DNA of 64,000 bases, taken from assembly GCF_009696675.1 (NCBI RefSeq), contig NZ_VULN01000002.1, positions 1-64,000 of the forward strand. Reading direction: 5' to 3'. Shown piece by piece: positions 34,673-43,744 of the stretch. This DNA is from Acidaminococcus fermentans (GTDB lineage: Bacteria; Bacillota; Negativicutes; Acidaminococcales; Acidaminococcaceae). Made by a program: the position numbers and the translations under genes. Under the pieces are notes generated by a model. The model was not told the DNA's origin. It ran no database searches and worked only from the letters and a program-made list of their open reading frames with translations. Numbering within the stretch: position 1 is the stretch's first letter; each line of letters starts with the position of its first letter.

Positions 34673-36370
34673 ATGGAAATGACCGGCGCAGAAGCCATCC
34701 TTGCATGTCTCAAAGCAGAACAGGTCCCGGTGGTTTTCGGCTACCCGGGAGGGGCCGTACTGGGCCTGTATGATGCCATTTACAAAACCAACTTTCCCCA
34801 TATTCTCACCGGCCACGAACAGGGGGCCATCCACGCGGCGGACGGGTACGCCCGGGCCACCGGAAAGGTGGGGGTGTGCATTGCCACCAGCGGCCCCGGG
34901 GTCTGCAACATGGTGACGGGGATTGCCACCGCCAACATGGATTCCATTCCCCTGGTGATTATCAGCGGTCAGGTGGCCACCTCCCTGATCGGTCAGGATG
35001 CCTTCCAGGAGGCGGACACCGCAGGGATCACCACTCCCATCACCAAATACAACTATCTGGTCCGGAAGGTGGAGAACCTGCCCCAGGTGCTGAAAGAAGC
35101 CTTTTACATTGCCCGGACCGGCCGGCCGGGACCGGTGCTCATCGACATCGTCACCGACGTGTTCGATGCCAGACTGGATTTCCAGTATCCCCAGGAGGTC
35201 CATCTCCTGGGCTACCAGGGGAGTCTCCATCCCCGGCAGTCCGATGTCCGGCGGGCGGCGGAAGCCCTCTGCCGGGCCCACCGTCCGGTGATCATGGCCG
35301 GAGGCGGGGTGATCCTGTCTGGCACCGGAGGAGTGCTTACGGAACTGGCCCGAAAAACCGGGATCCCGGTGGTCACCACCCTGATGGGGAAAGGGGCCGT
35401 GCCCGATTCCCTCCCCCAGAACCTGGGGATGCTGGGGATGCACGGCAGCTACGCCGCCAATATGGCAGTATCCGGCTGTGACCTGCTGCTGGCTTTCGGG
35501 GTCCGGTTCGACGAACGGTCCACCGCCAAGGCCAGCCTGTTTGCCCCGGCGGCCCGGATCGTCCATTTCAATGTGGAACCGGGGGAAATCAACAAGATCA
35601 TCCCGGTCCAGGTGGCGGTGCCCGGCGATCTCCAGGAATCCCTGCCCCTTTTTGCCAGTCTGGTGGAACCTCTGGCAGAAGCCGTTAAAGAGCAGACGGC
35701 TCCCTGGCGGGAACAGGGAGAAGAAATGAAACGGGAGGTCCCCTGCAGCGCCCATGGGTGCACCGGGGGGATTTCTCCGGAAACCGCCCTGAAACAGGCG
35801 GCGGCCCGGGCTCCCCAGGACACCCTTGTGGTCACCGACGTGGGCCAGCACCAGATGTGGGCGGCCCAGTTCTTCCCTACGGAACAGCCCCGGCATTTCC
35901 TTACGTCCGGAGGGCTGGGCACCATGGGGTTCGGCCTTCCTGCCGCCCTGGGAGCCAAAGTGGGGGAACCGGACAAAACCGTCCTCCTGATTACCGGGGA
36001 CGGGAGCATTTTGATGAACTGTCAGGAATTCACCACCCTGCCCACCTACGGCATCCAGGTGAAGACCATCGTCCTGCGGAACGGCCAGTTGGGCATGGTG
36101 CGCCAGCTCCAGGGCCTGTTCCGGGGAGGCCGGTATTCCCAGACCAAACTGATCCGGAAGCCCTCCATGGCCAAAATCGCGGAAGCCATGGGGATCCCTT
36201 CCCGGAGCATTTCCCGGCCGGAAGAGCTGGCAGAAGGTCTGGAGTTCCTGTTTGGGTCGGAGGGATCCGCCCTGCTGGAAATCACCATTCCCGAGGATGA
36301 ACGGGTCTATCCCATGGTCCCGGGCAGCAAAGGGCTGGATCAGATGATCCTGGGCCCGGAAGAGAAATAA
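34673..36370 (+). CDS. ilvB: Acetolactate synthase large subunit, copy 2 (L479 type)
   Basis: A 565-residue paralogue of the ilvB at 28679, collinear with it. It has FGYPGGAVLGLYD, GHEQGAIHAADGYAR, the FAD fold and GDGSILMNCQEF. The key difference is the substrate-channel motif GMVRQLQ: residue 479 is Leu where copy 1 has Trp. Replacement of this Trp in E. coli AHAS II lowers 2-ketobutyrate preference and gives herbicide resistance. This copy is therefore predicted to favour acetolactate (Val/Leu). It has its own T-box and small subunit. Confidence 0.93.
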   Translation: MEMTGAEAILACLKAEQVPVVFGYPGGAVLGLYDAIYKTNFPHILTGHEQGAIHAADGYARATGKVGVCIATSGPGVCNMVTGIATANMDSIPLVIISGQVATSLIGQDAFQEADTAGITTPITKYNYLVRKVENLPQVLKEAFYIARTGRPGPVLIDIVTDVFDARLDFQYPQEVHLLGYQGSLHPRQSDVRRAAEALCRAHRPVIMAGGGVILSGTGGVLTELARKTGIPVVTTLMGKGAVPDSLPQNLGMLGMHGSYAANMAVSGCDLLLAFGVRFDERSTAKASLFAPAARIVHFNVEPGEINKIIPVQVAVPGDLQESLPLFASLVEPLAEAVKEQTAPWREQGEEMKREVPCSAHGCTGGISPETALKQAAARAPQDTLVVTDVGQHQMWAAQFFPTEQPRHFLTSGGLGTMGFGLPAALGAKVGEPDKTVLLITGDGSILMNCQEFTTLPTYGIQVKTIVLRNGQLGMVRQLQGLFRGGRYSQTKLIRKPSMAKIAEAMGIPSRSISRPEELAEGLEFLFGSEGSALLEITIPEDERVYPMVPGSKGLDQMILGPEEK

Positions 36371-36382
36371 GGAGGAAAACCC

Positions 36383-36946
36383 ATGAAATGGCAGCATATC
36401 GCCCTTCTGGTCAACAACCGGCCGGGAGTCCTGTCCCATGTGGCCGGACTCATCGCCCGCCGGAACATCAATATAGAATGCCTGAACGTAGGCTACACGG
36501 AAATCCCGGAAATCAGCCGGATCAACCTGGTGGTGGGAGTGGAAAGCCGGTTCCAGCTGGACCAGGCCATCCACCAGCTGAGCCATCTCATCGATGTAAT
36601 CAAGGTGGTGAACCTGGATGATGCCCCCCTGGTGAGCTATGAACTGACCCTGATCAAGGTCAGCGCCCCTACCCCCCAGATCCGGGAAGAACTGACCAAC
36701 ATTGCTGGCCTGTTCCATGCCAAGATCGTGGATGTGTATCCGGATTCCCTGATTTTCCGGCTTACGGGACGACAGGATCATATTGAGGCCTTAAAGCAGA
36801 TGCTCCGGAGCTACACCGTCCTGGAAATCGCCACCACCGGCCAGATTGCCCTGGGACGGGGGCCCCAGACGGTGAAGGACAGCCTGCTGGCCGCACCTCG
36901 GCCGGAAGAAACGGAACCGGCTGAAAGGAAAGGAGAACAGCCATGA
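36383..36946 (+). CDS. ilvN: Acetolactate synthase small subunit, copy 2, with C-terminal tail
   Basis: A 187-residue regulatory subunit: ACT domain (HIALLVNNRPGVLSHVAGLI) and C-terminal domain (TLIKVSAPTPQIREEL). Compared with copy 1 it has about 20 extra charged residues at the end (RPEETEPAERKGEQP). It follows ilvB copy 2 by 12 bp with AAGGAGG before the start, and overlaps the DUF815 gene by ATGA. Pairing with the L479-type subunit is inferred from gene order. Confidence 0.93.
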   Translation: MKWQHIALLVNNRPGVLSHVAGLIARRNINIECLNVGYTEIPEISRINLVVGVESRFQLDQAIHQLSHLIDVIKVVNLDDAPLVSYELTLIKVSAPTPQIREELTNIAGLFHAKIVDVYPDSLIFRLTGRQDHIEALKQMLRSYTVLEIATTGQIALGRGPQTVKDSLLAAPRPEETEPAERKGEQP

Positions 36947-38193
36947 GCCAGAACCAGACCGCGGATTTCCGCCTGTTTGCCCGTTTGTCCGTCCTCCGGA
37001 ACCTTCGCCGGGATCCGGTGATCCACAGCCTGGCCAAAGCCCAGGCCCATCCGGAACGGGAGAAACACCTGGCCCGGGCCCGGGAAGCTGTCCTGGCCGC
37101 CGCTGAAGAGCTGGGCCTTGCCGGGAACCTGTGGCAGGGATACTTTTTCCATCTCCTGGCAGAAGGGGACAACCTGGCCGCCCAGGTGGCGGAAAACCGG
37201 GGCACCGCCGGCAGCGGCCTTCTGGCGGCTCTCACCCGGGACCTGGAGGCCCTCCGTCCCTTTTTGGACCTGTCCGGGCAGGCGGTGTTCCAGGACGGGT
37301 TCTATGACCATTATGAACCCAGCCGGCCGGCCCGGGAGAACCTGGAAAGCCAGCTGGCCCGGCAATTGAAAGAAACCCCTGAAGCCGCCGGACAGGCCCG
37401 GCTGCTGCTCCACCATTACCAGCGGTACGGCCGGGGAAAAATGGCCCGGTATGAAGCCTTCTGCCTGGATGCCAAAGGACGGTTCCAGGGGATTGCCGAC
37501 TTTCCCCATTACGCCTGGGACGATATCCTGGGTTATGAGGACCAGAAGGAGAAGCTCCTGGCCAATACCCGGCAGTTCATGGCCGGCCGGGGCTGCAACA
37601 ATGTGCTGTCCACGGGCAGCCGGGGCACCGGGAAGTCCACCTCCATCAAGGCCCTGATCCCCCTGTTCAGTGCCCAGGGCCTGCGTCTGGTCCAGATCAA
37701 GCGGGATCAGCTCCAGCTCTTGGCGGAAGCCATGGAACGGGCCGGGAAGATCCGCAGCCACCGGTTCCTGTTCTTCTTCGACGACCTGTCCTTTGATGAG
37801 AACGAAAAGGAATACAAGTACCTGAAATCCGCCATTGACGGAGGGGCTGCTCCCCAGCCGGACAATGTGATGCTGTGCGCCACCAGCAACCGGCGGCACC
37901 TGCTGAAGGAAACCTGGACGGACCGGAGTGACGACCTGGAGGCGGAAGTGTACCGGGAAGACGCCACCAACGAATCCATTTCCCTGTCCGACCGGTTTGG
38001 GCTGATCCTCCATTTCGGGGCTCCCACCCAGCAGGAATACCTGGCCATCATCGACCACGAACTCCGGAAAGAAGGCATCCAGCTGTCCCCGGAAGAACTC
38101 CGGGTGGAAGGGGTCCGGTGGGAAATGGAACACTCCGGCCGGAACGGAAGGATTGCCAAACAGTTCGTCCAGTGGTATCTGGGGAATCATTGA
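36943..38193 (+). CDS. DUF815-family AAA ATPase, function unknown
   Basis: A 416-residue P-loop protein. The N-terminal 190 residues are helical and family-specific. Walker A is GSRGTGKSTSIKAL near residue 225 and Walker B is RFLFFFDDLSFDEN near residue 275. A sensor 1 stretch (NVMLCATSNRRHLL) follows, then DRFGLILHFGAPTQQEYL. This layout is DUF815, an uncharacterised bacterial family. The start overlaps ilvN copy 2 (ATGA), so it is co-translated with the T-box operon. There is no obvious link to amino-acid synthesis. A terminator follows at once. Confidence 0.8.
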   Translation: MSQNQTADFRLFARLSVLRNLRRDPVIHSLAKAQAHPEREKHLARAREAVLAAAEELGLAGNLWQGYFFHLLAEGDNLAAQVAENRGTAGSGLLAALTRDLEALRPFLDLSGQAVFQDGFYDHYEPSRPARENLESQLARQLKETPEAAGQARLLLHHYQRYGRGKMARYEAFCLDAKGRFQGIADFPHYAWDDILGYEDQKEKLLANTRQFMAGRGCNNVLSTGSRGTGKSTSIKALIPLFSAQGLRLVQIKRDQLQLLAEAMERAGKIRSHRFLFFFDDLSFDENEKEYKYLKSAIDGGAAPQPDNVMLCATSNRRHLLKETWTDRSDDLEAEVYREDATNESISLSDRFGLILHFGAPTQQEYLAIIDHELRKEGIQLSPEELRVEGVRWEMEHSGRNGRIAKQFVQWYLGNH

Positions 38194-38195
38194 GA

Positions 38196-38226
38196 GGGTT
38201 GCTGCGTCTGCAGCAGCCCCTTTTTC
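38196..38226 (+). terminator. Terminator of the second ilv operon
   Basis: GGGTTGCTGC-GTCT-GCAGCAGCCC and five T. A member of the GCTGYTGC hairpin family. Confidence 0.85.
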
Positions 38227-38292
38227 CTGTCTGATAACCGCCGGTTTTTTCTTTTTTTCTGGTACAATAAAGGCAGAACAGGAGGGAAAACC

Positions 38293-38853
38293 ATGAAAAA
38301 GACGGTGTTGTATATGGATAAGGTGGAAAGTCCCTTGGGGACCATCCTCTTGAGCAGCCATGGAGAAAAACTGAACGGGCTGTGGTTCCAGGGAGAGAAG
38401 TATGAAGAAATCCGGATGAAAAACGAAGACGGTGTGGAAGAACGGCCGGATCTCCCTGTATTCCAGGAAACCCGGCGTTGGCTGGACCTGTATTTCCAGG
38501 GGAAAGATCCAGGCTTCACGCCTCCCCTTGAACTGTCCGGCAGTGATTTCCGGCAGCAGGTAGGGCGGATCATGCTGACCATTCCTTACGGAAAGACCAT
38601 GACCTATGGCGCCATTGCCCGGGAAATGGCCCGGAGGGAGGGAAAGGAGCGGATGTCGGCACAGGCCGTGGGAGGAGCGGTGGGCCACAATCCCATCAGC
38701 TTGATTATTCCCTGCCATCGGGTGGTGGGGACCAGCGGAAGCCTGACCGGATACGGCGGCGGTATGCCCCGGAAAGTGTGGCTGCTGGAACATGAAGGAA
38801 TCGATCTGAAAGCCTCCGGTTTCACCATACCGAAAAAAGGGACTGCCCTGTAA
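38293..38853 (+). CDS. ogt: Methylated-DNA-[protein]-cysteine S-methyltransferase
   Basis: A suicide repair protein that takes the alkyl group from O6-alkylguanine. The 186-residue protein has a short N-terminal domain and the C-terminal DNA-binding domain with IPYGKTMTYGAIAREMA and the active-site IPCHRVVG (Cys near residue 141), followed by GYGGGMPRKVWLLEHE. GGAGGG precedes the ATG. It is monocistronic between two terminators. It joins tag nearby as a second alkylation-repair gene, although the two are not in one operon. Confidence 0.95.
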   Translation: MKKTVLYMDKVESPLGTILLSSHGEKLNGLWFQGEKYEEIRMKNEDGVEERPDLPVFQETRRWLDLYFQGKDPGFTPPLELSGSDFRQQVGRIMLTIPYGKTMTYGAIAREMARREGKERMSAQAVGGAVGHNPISLIIPCHRVVGTSGSLTGYGGGMPRKVWLLEHEGIDLKASGFTIPKKGTAL

Positions 38854-38872
38854 CAGGGACAGTCCTTTTTGC
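38833..38872. terminator. Terminator between ogt and the convergent GT39 gene
   Basis: AAAAAGGGACTG and CAGTCCTTTTT form the stem, usable in both directions. Confidence 0.8.
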
Positions 38873-38883
38873 TTCCAGGAGAT

Positions 38884-40389
38884 TCAGTTTCTTCCCCACA
38901 CGGTCCAGCGTCCTCCTTCTCCCAGCTTCTCCCAGTCTCCCGGGACCTGCTGGAGGAAGTCTTTCTGGCTGCTCTGGTCCACCAGCACAATGAGCCGTCC
39001 CGTATTCGGCAGATCTTCCAGGGCTTGGAAGGGCATCATGTTCTTGGCGTTCCAGTTGATTCCTTCCGGCCGCATCTGCTGCAGCCGCTGCCGGGTTACC
39101 AGCCGGGGAGCGGGAATCTTGCTGTAATAGGTGAAGGAAACCGGATACCGGCCCCCGTACACGTACACCGGCACCCCGGGCACATGATGGACGGAAACCA
39201 GCTGGGCTACATCCCAGGCGGAAGCCTGGCGGCACAAAGGGGCGGCCAGCACAAAAGACAGCACCGTGAACAGCAGGACCATGGCCGCGGCTGCCCGTTT
39301 CACCCAGTACTGGAAATCCAGCCGGCTGACGGCACAGGCCAGGCCTATGGCCAGCGGGGGCAGGTAGGGGAAGGTGTAGGTGGGATATTTGGTGGCCATG
39401 CATTCAAAGAAGAACCAGGTGACCAGCACCCACAGGAACAGGAAGCGCTGCTGGTCGTCCAGGCTCTTCCAGAAGGTCCGGGTCTTGATCCGTTCCTTCA
39501 GGGTCTTCCCGTACTTCTTCCACAGCCAGGGCAGGCTCAGGCTCCAGGGGAAGCAGCCAATGAGGAAAATCAGGAAGTAATACCACCAGGTGTTGTTCCG
39601 GGGATGTTCAGACACCGTGGCCCGGAGCACATTGTGGACCCCGATGAACCCGTCCAGGAAGGCGAAACCGTGGAGAAGTGTCATGGGGACGTACCAAAGG
39701 GCGGCAATGGCCAGAGCCAGCAGGATCCCCCGGAACAGCTTCATGTGGGCCAGGGTCTTGAAATCTCGGTTCCCGGCCAGGTAGGCCAGGATGATCAGGC
39801 CGGGGAGCACCAGACCCAGAGGCCCTTTGGTCAGGATGGCCACCCCGGCCAGGACATAGGCTCCGTAATACAGACGGGGCCGTTTTTCTGTCTTGGCAAG
39901 GTAGAACAGCATCAGGGCTCCATCTATGGCAACAAACAGGGTCATGTCGGTGATCACCGCCTTGGCCAGGTAGAAATATTCCACACTGGTGGCCATAATG
40001 AGACCACTGAGGAATCCCACATTCCGGCTGTACAGCTTCTGGGTGAACCAGTAGGTCTGGAGCACCCCGATGGTGCCGAAAACCGCCGGGAAGAACCGGG
40101 CGGCAAAGGAAGTCTCTCCAAACAGTTGGAAGGCCGCCAGCAGTTCTCCGTAGAACATCCAGGGTTTGTCATACCAGTAGTTTCCGTAGATCCGGGGGGA
40201 AAGCCAGTCCCCGGAAGCCAGCATCTCCTTGGCGGTAAGGACATAGTTGGATTCCACCGGATCGGTGATCAGCAGCTGTCCGTTGCCGGCAAAGAACAGC
40301 ACCAGGCTCAGCAGCAGAAGCAGAAAAGCAGGCCAGTGCCGATGATAAAAGCCCAGCAGCGGATTGTCGTCATGTTCCCAATATTCCAT
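38884..40389 (-). CDS. GT39/ArnT-like membrane glycosyltransferase
   Basis: A 501-residue polytopic protein. Family traits are a first helix (AFLLLLLSLVLFFAG), then the catalytic loop with acidic residues in LLITDPVESNYV and the YDKPWMFY motif. About ten further helices follow, and a periplasmic C-terminal domain of roughly 130 residues. ArnT-like enzymes move a sugar from a polyprenyl carrier to lipid A or protein; the acceptor here is unknown. It is consistent with an outer-membrane-bearing cell. It is divergent from the adhesin gene by 118 bp. Confidence 0.82.
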   Translation of the reverse strand: MEYWEHDDNPLLGFYHRHWPAFLLLLLSLVLFFAGNGQLLITDPVESNYVLTAKEMLASGDWLSPRIYGNYWYDKPWMFYGELLAAFQLFGETSFAARFFPAVFGTIGVLQTYWFTQKLYSRNVGFLSGLIMATSVEYFYLAKAVITDMTLFVAIDGALMLFYLAKTEKRPRLYYGAYVLAGVAILTKGPLGLVLPGLIILAYLAGNRDFKTLAHMKLFRGILLALAIAALWYVPMTLLHGFAFLDGFIGVHNVLRATVSEHPRNNTWWYYFLIFLIGCFPWSLSLPWLWKKYGKTLKERIKTRTFWKSLDDQQRFLFLWVLVTWFFFECMATKYPTYTFPYLPPLAIGLACAVSRLDFQYWVKRAAAAMVLLFTVLSFVLAAPLCRQASAWDVAQLVSVHHVPGVPVYVYGGRYPVSFTYYSKIPAPRLVTRQRLQQMRPEGINWNAKNMMPFQALEDLPNTGRLIVLVDQSSQKDFLQQVPGDWEKLGEGGRWTVWGRN

Positions 40390-40474
40390 ATCCGGATCCT
40401 CCCATATCTTGATGGTTTCAGTATAGAAGGGAATCTTAAAGGAAAATTAAACACAATCGAAGGATTGATTAAAG

Positions 40475-40511
40475 AAAAGGAGGACAGCTGTACGTACGAC
40501 TGCTGGTATGA
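40475..40511 (+). promoter_or_regulatory. Misplaced strong ribosome binding site and tiny frame before the adhesin
   Basis: A near-perfect AAAAGGAGG (40475-40483) lies 24 nt before ATG 40508, too far for that start. In the gap, CTG 40488 opens a 7-codon frame (LYVRLLV) whose TGA overlaps the ATG as ATGA. Coupled re-initiation is possible but speculative. Confidence 0.3.
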
Positions 40512-42436
40512 CAGGAAGAGGAAAAATAAAATACGGAAAATTCCAAGTGAATCCGGAAGGCGGTAACCGGGACCGGAATTATCTCAATGATGGAGCCAAG
40601 GGAACCGATTCCCTGGCAGTAGGGGCCGGGGCTTATGCCGATGGGACCATGGGGGCAACCGCCCTGGGCAATGATGCCCATGCAGAAGGGGAACGGGCTT
40701 TGGCCGTAGGGAACGGATCCCGGGCCACAGGGTTGGATGCCATTGCCATCGGCACCGGGTCCCAGGGAGAAGCCAATGGCACCAATGCCATTGCCATTGG
40801 GGAACAGAGCCATGCTGTAGGCCTGTACACCACAGCGGTAGGCAGTTATTCCGAAGCCACTGCAGAAGGGGCCGTGGCCCTGGGGCAGCAGGCCAAGAGC
40901 AAAGGGGCATACAGCACCAGCATCGGCCTTATGGCCAACGGCATGTATGAAGGAGGCACGGCCGGGGATCATTCCACCGCCGTAGGCGCCTATTCTGAAT
41001 CTTCCGGACTGGCTTCCACAGCTTTGGGCGGCTTCAGCAAAGCCACTGAGAAATTTGCCACTTCCCTGGGGTATGCCAGTGGAGCCGGCCTGCGGGGGAC
41101 GGCGGTGGGAGCCGCCAGTCTGGCAGAAGGAGAAGGGGGAACGGCTGCCGGTATCCTGAGCCGTGCTGTTGCCTCCGGGTCCGTGGCTCTGGGCATGGAA
41201 TCCGTGGCCGACCGGAAAGCGGGCTGGCAGGGCTACCATCCCGTATACGGCCAGATGGTCGATTCGTCTCCTGCCTGGCAGTCCTCGTGGGGCGCCGTGT
41301 CCGTAGGAGCTGGGCCTCAGGATCAGGATGAAAACGGCAGGCCGATTCCCCAGCGGACCCGGCAGATCATCAACCTGGCTGCCGGCACGGAAGATACGGA
41401 TGCCGTGAACGTAGCCCAGCTGAAGGAAGCCATGAGCGATGCCCGGATCTCCATCCATGCCGGAGAAGGGATCATTGTGGAGAAACGGGGAACGGAATAC
41501 ACCATCAAAGCCAATCTCAACGGATTGAGCAACGAACATGGAACGGTACATATCCTGTCCGACCCCAGTGAGCTTCCCGGCACCCAGGATGAGCCGGAAC
41601 TCAGACCGGCCAGAGCTGCCCTGCGGGCGGTGGCGGAACCGGAAACTGACGACGGAGGTCCGGTCCATGTAGGTTACGTGGCCAACGAGGTGGATTTTGC
41701 CACCGACGATGGGAATACCGCCAAACTCAACGACGGGGGCACCGTCAAGGTACTGGGCGGGGACAACATCCATACGGCTTCCAGTTCCACTACAGTCGAA
41801 AATGGCCGGACTGTGGACAAAATCCACATCCATCTGAAACCGGACATCAAGGTGGACAGTGTGACCATCGGGGAAAAGGGCCCGGTGCTGGATGGAAAGG
41901 GTATGGATATGAAAGGTCTGTCCATTACGGGACTGGCACCTGGTGAAGTGTCGGCTGCCTCTACCGATGCAGTGAACGGCAGCCAGCTTCACGCCACCAA
42001 CCAGATGGTCCAGGAAAATCGGCAGAACATCACCCAGTTGGGGAACTCTCTGAACAAACTGGATGCCCGGGTGAACCGGGTGGGTGCCGGGGCCGCCGCG
42101 CTGGCAGCTCTCCAGCCCCTGGACTTTGATCCGGATGACAAATGGGATTTTGCCGCCGGATACGGCAATTATGCAGGAGCCCATGCCATGGCCATCGGGG
42201 CCTATTACCGGCCCACGGAAGATGTGATGTTCAGTGTGGGAGGCTCCTTCGGCGGAGGCGAGAATATGGTCAATGCCGGAGTCACCTTCAAATTGGGCAA
42301 AGGAGGCAAAGTGACCACCTCCAAGACGGCCATGGCCAGGGAAATCAGCATCCTCCGCAGCAATGTGGAAGAACTGAAAGCCATCGTCAACCGCCAGAGT
42401 GCCCTGATCGATCAGCTGACTGCAAAAGAACGGTAA
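40508..42436 (+). CDS. YadA-like trimeric autotransporter adhesin without a visible signal peptide
   Basis: A 642-residue surface adhesin. Residues about 30-245 are YadA-type head repeats of about 14 residues (SLAVGAGAYADG, TALGNDAHAEG, ALAVGNGSRATG). A neck/stalk follows (AGTEDTDAVNVAQLKEA, then ASTDAVNGSQLHATNQMV). The beta-barrel anchor is at about 530-595 (DDKWDFAAGYGNYAGAHAMA). A 45-residue coiled-coil tail lies beyond the barrel, as often seen in Negativicutes. The N-terminus, MTGRGKIKYGKFQV, is basic and lacks a Sec or ESPR signal. The gap to the next gene is too short to hold one, so the 5' end looks truncated or unusual. Confidence 0.85.
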   Translation: MTGRGKIKYGKFQVNPEGGNRDRNYLNDGAKGTDSLAVGAGAYADGTMGATALGNDAHAEGERALAVGNGSRATGLDAIAIGTGSQGEANGTNAIAIGEQSHAVGLYTTAVGSYSEATAEGAVALGQQAKSKGAYSTSIGLMANGMYEGGTAGDHSTAVGAYSESSGLASTALGGFSKATEKFATSLGYASGAGLRGTAVGAASLAEGEGGTAAGILSRAVASGSVALGMESVADRKAGWQGYHPVYGQMVDSSPAWQSSWGAVSVGAGPQDQDENGRPIPQRTRQIINLAAGTEDTDAVNVAQLKEAMSDARISIHAGEGIIVEKRGTEYTIKANLNGLSNEHGTVHILSDPSELPGTQDEPELRPARAALRAVAEPETDDGGPVHVGYVANEVDFATDDGNTAKLNDGGTVKVLGGDNIHTASSSTTVENGRTVDKIHIHLKPDIKVDSVTIGEKGPVLDGKGMDMKGLSITGLAPGEVSAASTDAVNGSQLHATNQMVQENRQNITQLGNSLNKLDARVNRVGAGAAALAALQPLDFDPDDKWDFAAGYGNYAGAHAMAIGAYYRPTEDVMFSVGGSFGGGENMVNAGVTFKLGKGGKVTTSKTAMAREISILRSNVEELKAIVNRQSALIDQLTAKER

Positions 42437-42439
42437 GGA

Positions 42440-42472
42440 AAAGGGGCTGTTGCGTATGCAACAGCCCCTTGT
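42440..42472 (+). terminator. Terminator of the adhesin gene
   Basis: AAGGGGCTGTTGC / GCAACAGCCCCTT, GCTGYTGC family. It overlaps the 3' end region of the convergent MetE-like gene. Confidence 0.8.
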
Positions 42473-42474
42473 TT

Positions 42475-43596
42475 TCACGCATCTTCCCAGACTTTTTCCG
42501 CAATGGACCGGATCAGACGGAGCTTGGCCCACTGTTCTTTTTCCGTCAGCAGGTTCCCTTCTTCGGTGGAGGAGAAACCGCACTGGGGACTCAGGCACAG
42601 CTGGTCCAGGGGTACGTATTTTTCCGCTTCCCGGATCCGGGCGATGATGTCTTCTTCCTTTTCCAGTTCCGGGGTCTTGGAGGTCACCAGGCCCAGGACC
42701 ACCTGCTGATCTTTGATGAACCGGAGAGGTTCGAAGCCTCCGGCCCGGTCGCTGTCGTATTCCAGGAAGAATCCGTCCACATGGCAGCGGCCGAAGAGGG
42801 TTTCCGCCACCGGTTCGTAGCCGCCGCTGGAGAACCAGGTGGAACGGAAGTTCCCCCGGCAGATGTGCATGGTGATGGTCATGTCCTCCGGTTTGGCTTC
42901 CAGGGCCCGGTTGATCATATCCACATAGTGGTTGGCCAGTTCATCCAGGTCAAAGCCCCGTTCTGCATAGGCTTTCCGCTTGTCTGCGTCGCAGAATTCT
43001 CCCCAGCTGGTGTCATCCAGCTGCAGGTACCGGCAGCCGGCAGCGTAGAAGGACCGGATGGCCTGCTGGTAGGCCAGGGCAATGTCCGTGAACAGCCGGT
43101 TCTGGTCCTGGTATTGGGGAATGGGTTCATAGTGTTTTTCCCGGACGCAGCAGATCAGGTGCAGCATGCTGGGAGAGGGGATGGTCATTTTGGCCAGGGT
43201 GTCCCCGGCCGCTTCCTTCAGGAACCGGAAATGGTCCAGGAAGGGGTGGCTGCCGAAGCTGATGGGACCGGTGATCTTGGCAGTCCGGGCTTTGGGCTGG
43301 GCCCCTTTGAAATGGACGGACCAGTTTTCTGCGGAAATCTCCGTAACTCCTTCCAGTTCCGTCAGGAAATCCAGGTGCCAGTACCGGCGGCGGAATTCCC
43401 CGTCGGTAACGGCCCGGAGTCCCACTTCTTTTTCCTTGGCCACCAGGTCCCGGATGGCTTCGTCTTCCGCAGCCTTCAGGTCAGCGGCAGTGATGGTCCC
43501 GGCGGCAAAAGCCTCCCGTTTTTCCTTCAAAGCAGCCGGCCGCAGAAAGCTCCCTACAATATCATACCGAAAAGGCGGTTTGTTCTTTACAGTCAT
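42475..43596 (-). CDS. MetE C-terminal-like methyltransferase (YxjG/YxjH type)
   Basis: A 373-residue TIM-barrel protein of the cobalamin-independent methionine synthase superfamily, with the catalytic half only. Zinc-site residues are visible: His and Cys in TITMHICRGN near residue 225, Glu in FFLEYDS and Cys in LSPQCGFSS near residue 325. Short proteins of this type use simpler methyl donors than full-length MetE; the donor here is unknown. ATG 43596 follows GGGAGGATA. It is monocistronic and probably makes methionine. Confidence 0.82.
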   Translation of the reverse strand: MTVKNKPPFRYDIVGSFLRPAALKEKREAFAAGTITAADLKAAEDEAIRDLVAKEKEVGLRAVTDGEFRRRYWHLDFLTELEGVTEISAENWSVHFKGAQPKARTAKITGPISFGSHPFLDHFRFLKEAAGDTLAKMTIPSPSMLHLICCVREKHYEPIPQYQDQNRLFTDIALAYQQAIRSFYAAGCRYLQLDDTSWGEFCDADKRKAYAERGFDLDELANHYVDMINRALEAKPEDMTITMHICRGNFRSTWFSSGGYEPVAETLFGRCHVDGFFLEYDSDRAGGFEPLRFIKDQQVVLGLVTSKTPELEKEEDIIARIREAEKYVPLDQLCLSPQCGFSSTEEGNLLTEKEQWAKLRLIRSIAEKVWEDA

Positions 43597-43709
43597 GAAT
43601 ATATCCTCCCACATCATTCACATTTTGTTCATGGGAAAAGTATAGCATACGCATAGGGATTTGGATAATGCAGAAAAACAACCGGTTGCTATAGATTTTG
43701 GGAATAACA

Positions 43710-43744
43710 AAAAAGGCCTGCTGCGCCGGCAGCAGGCCTTTTCT
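43710..43744 (-). terminator. Terminator of the giant activase gene
   Basis: AAGGCCTGCTGC / GCAGCAGGCCTT with a T-run on the minus strand, immediately after the stop codon. Confidence 0.85.
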
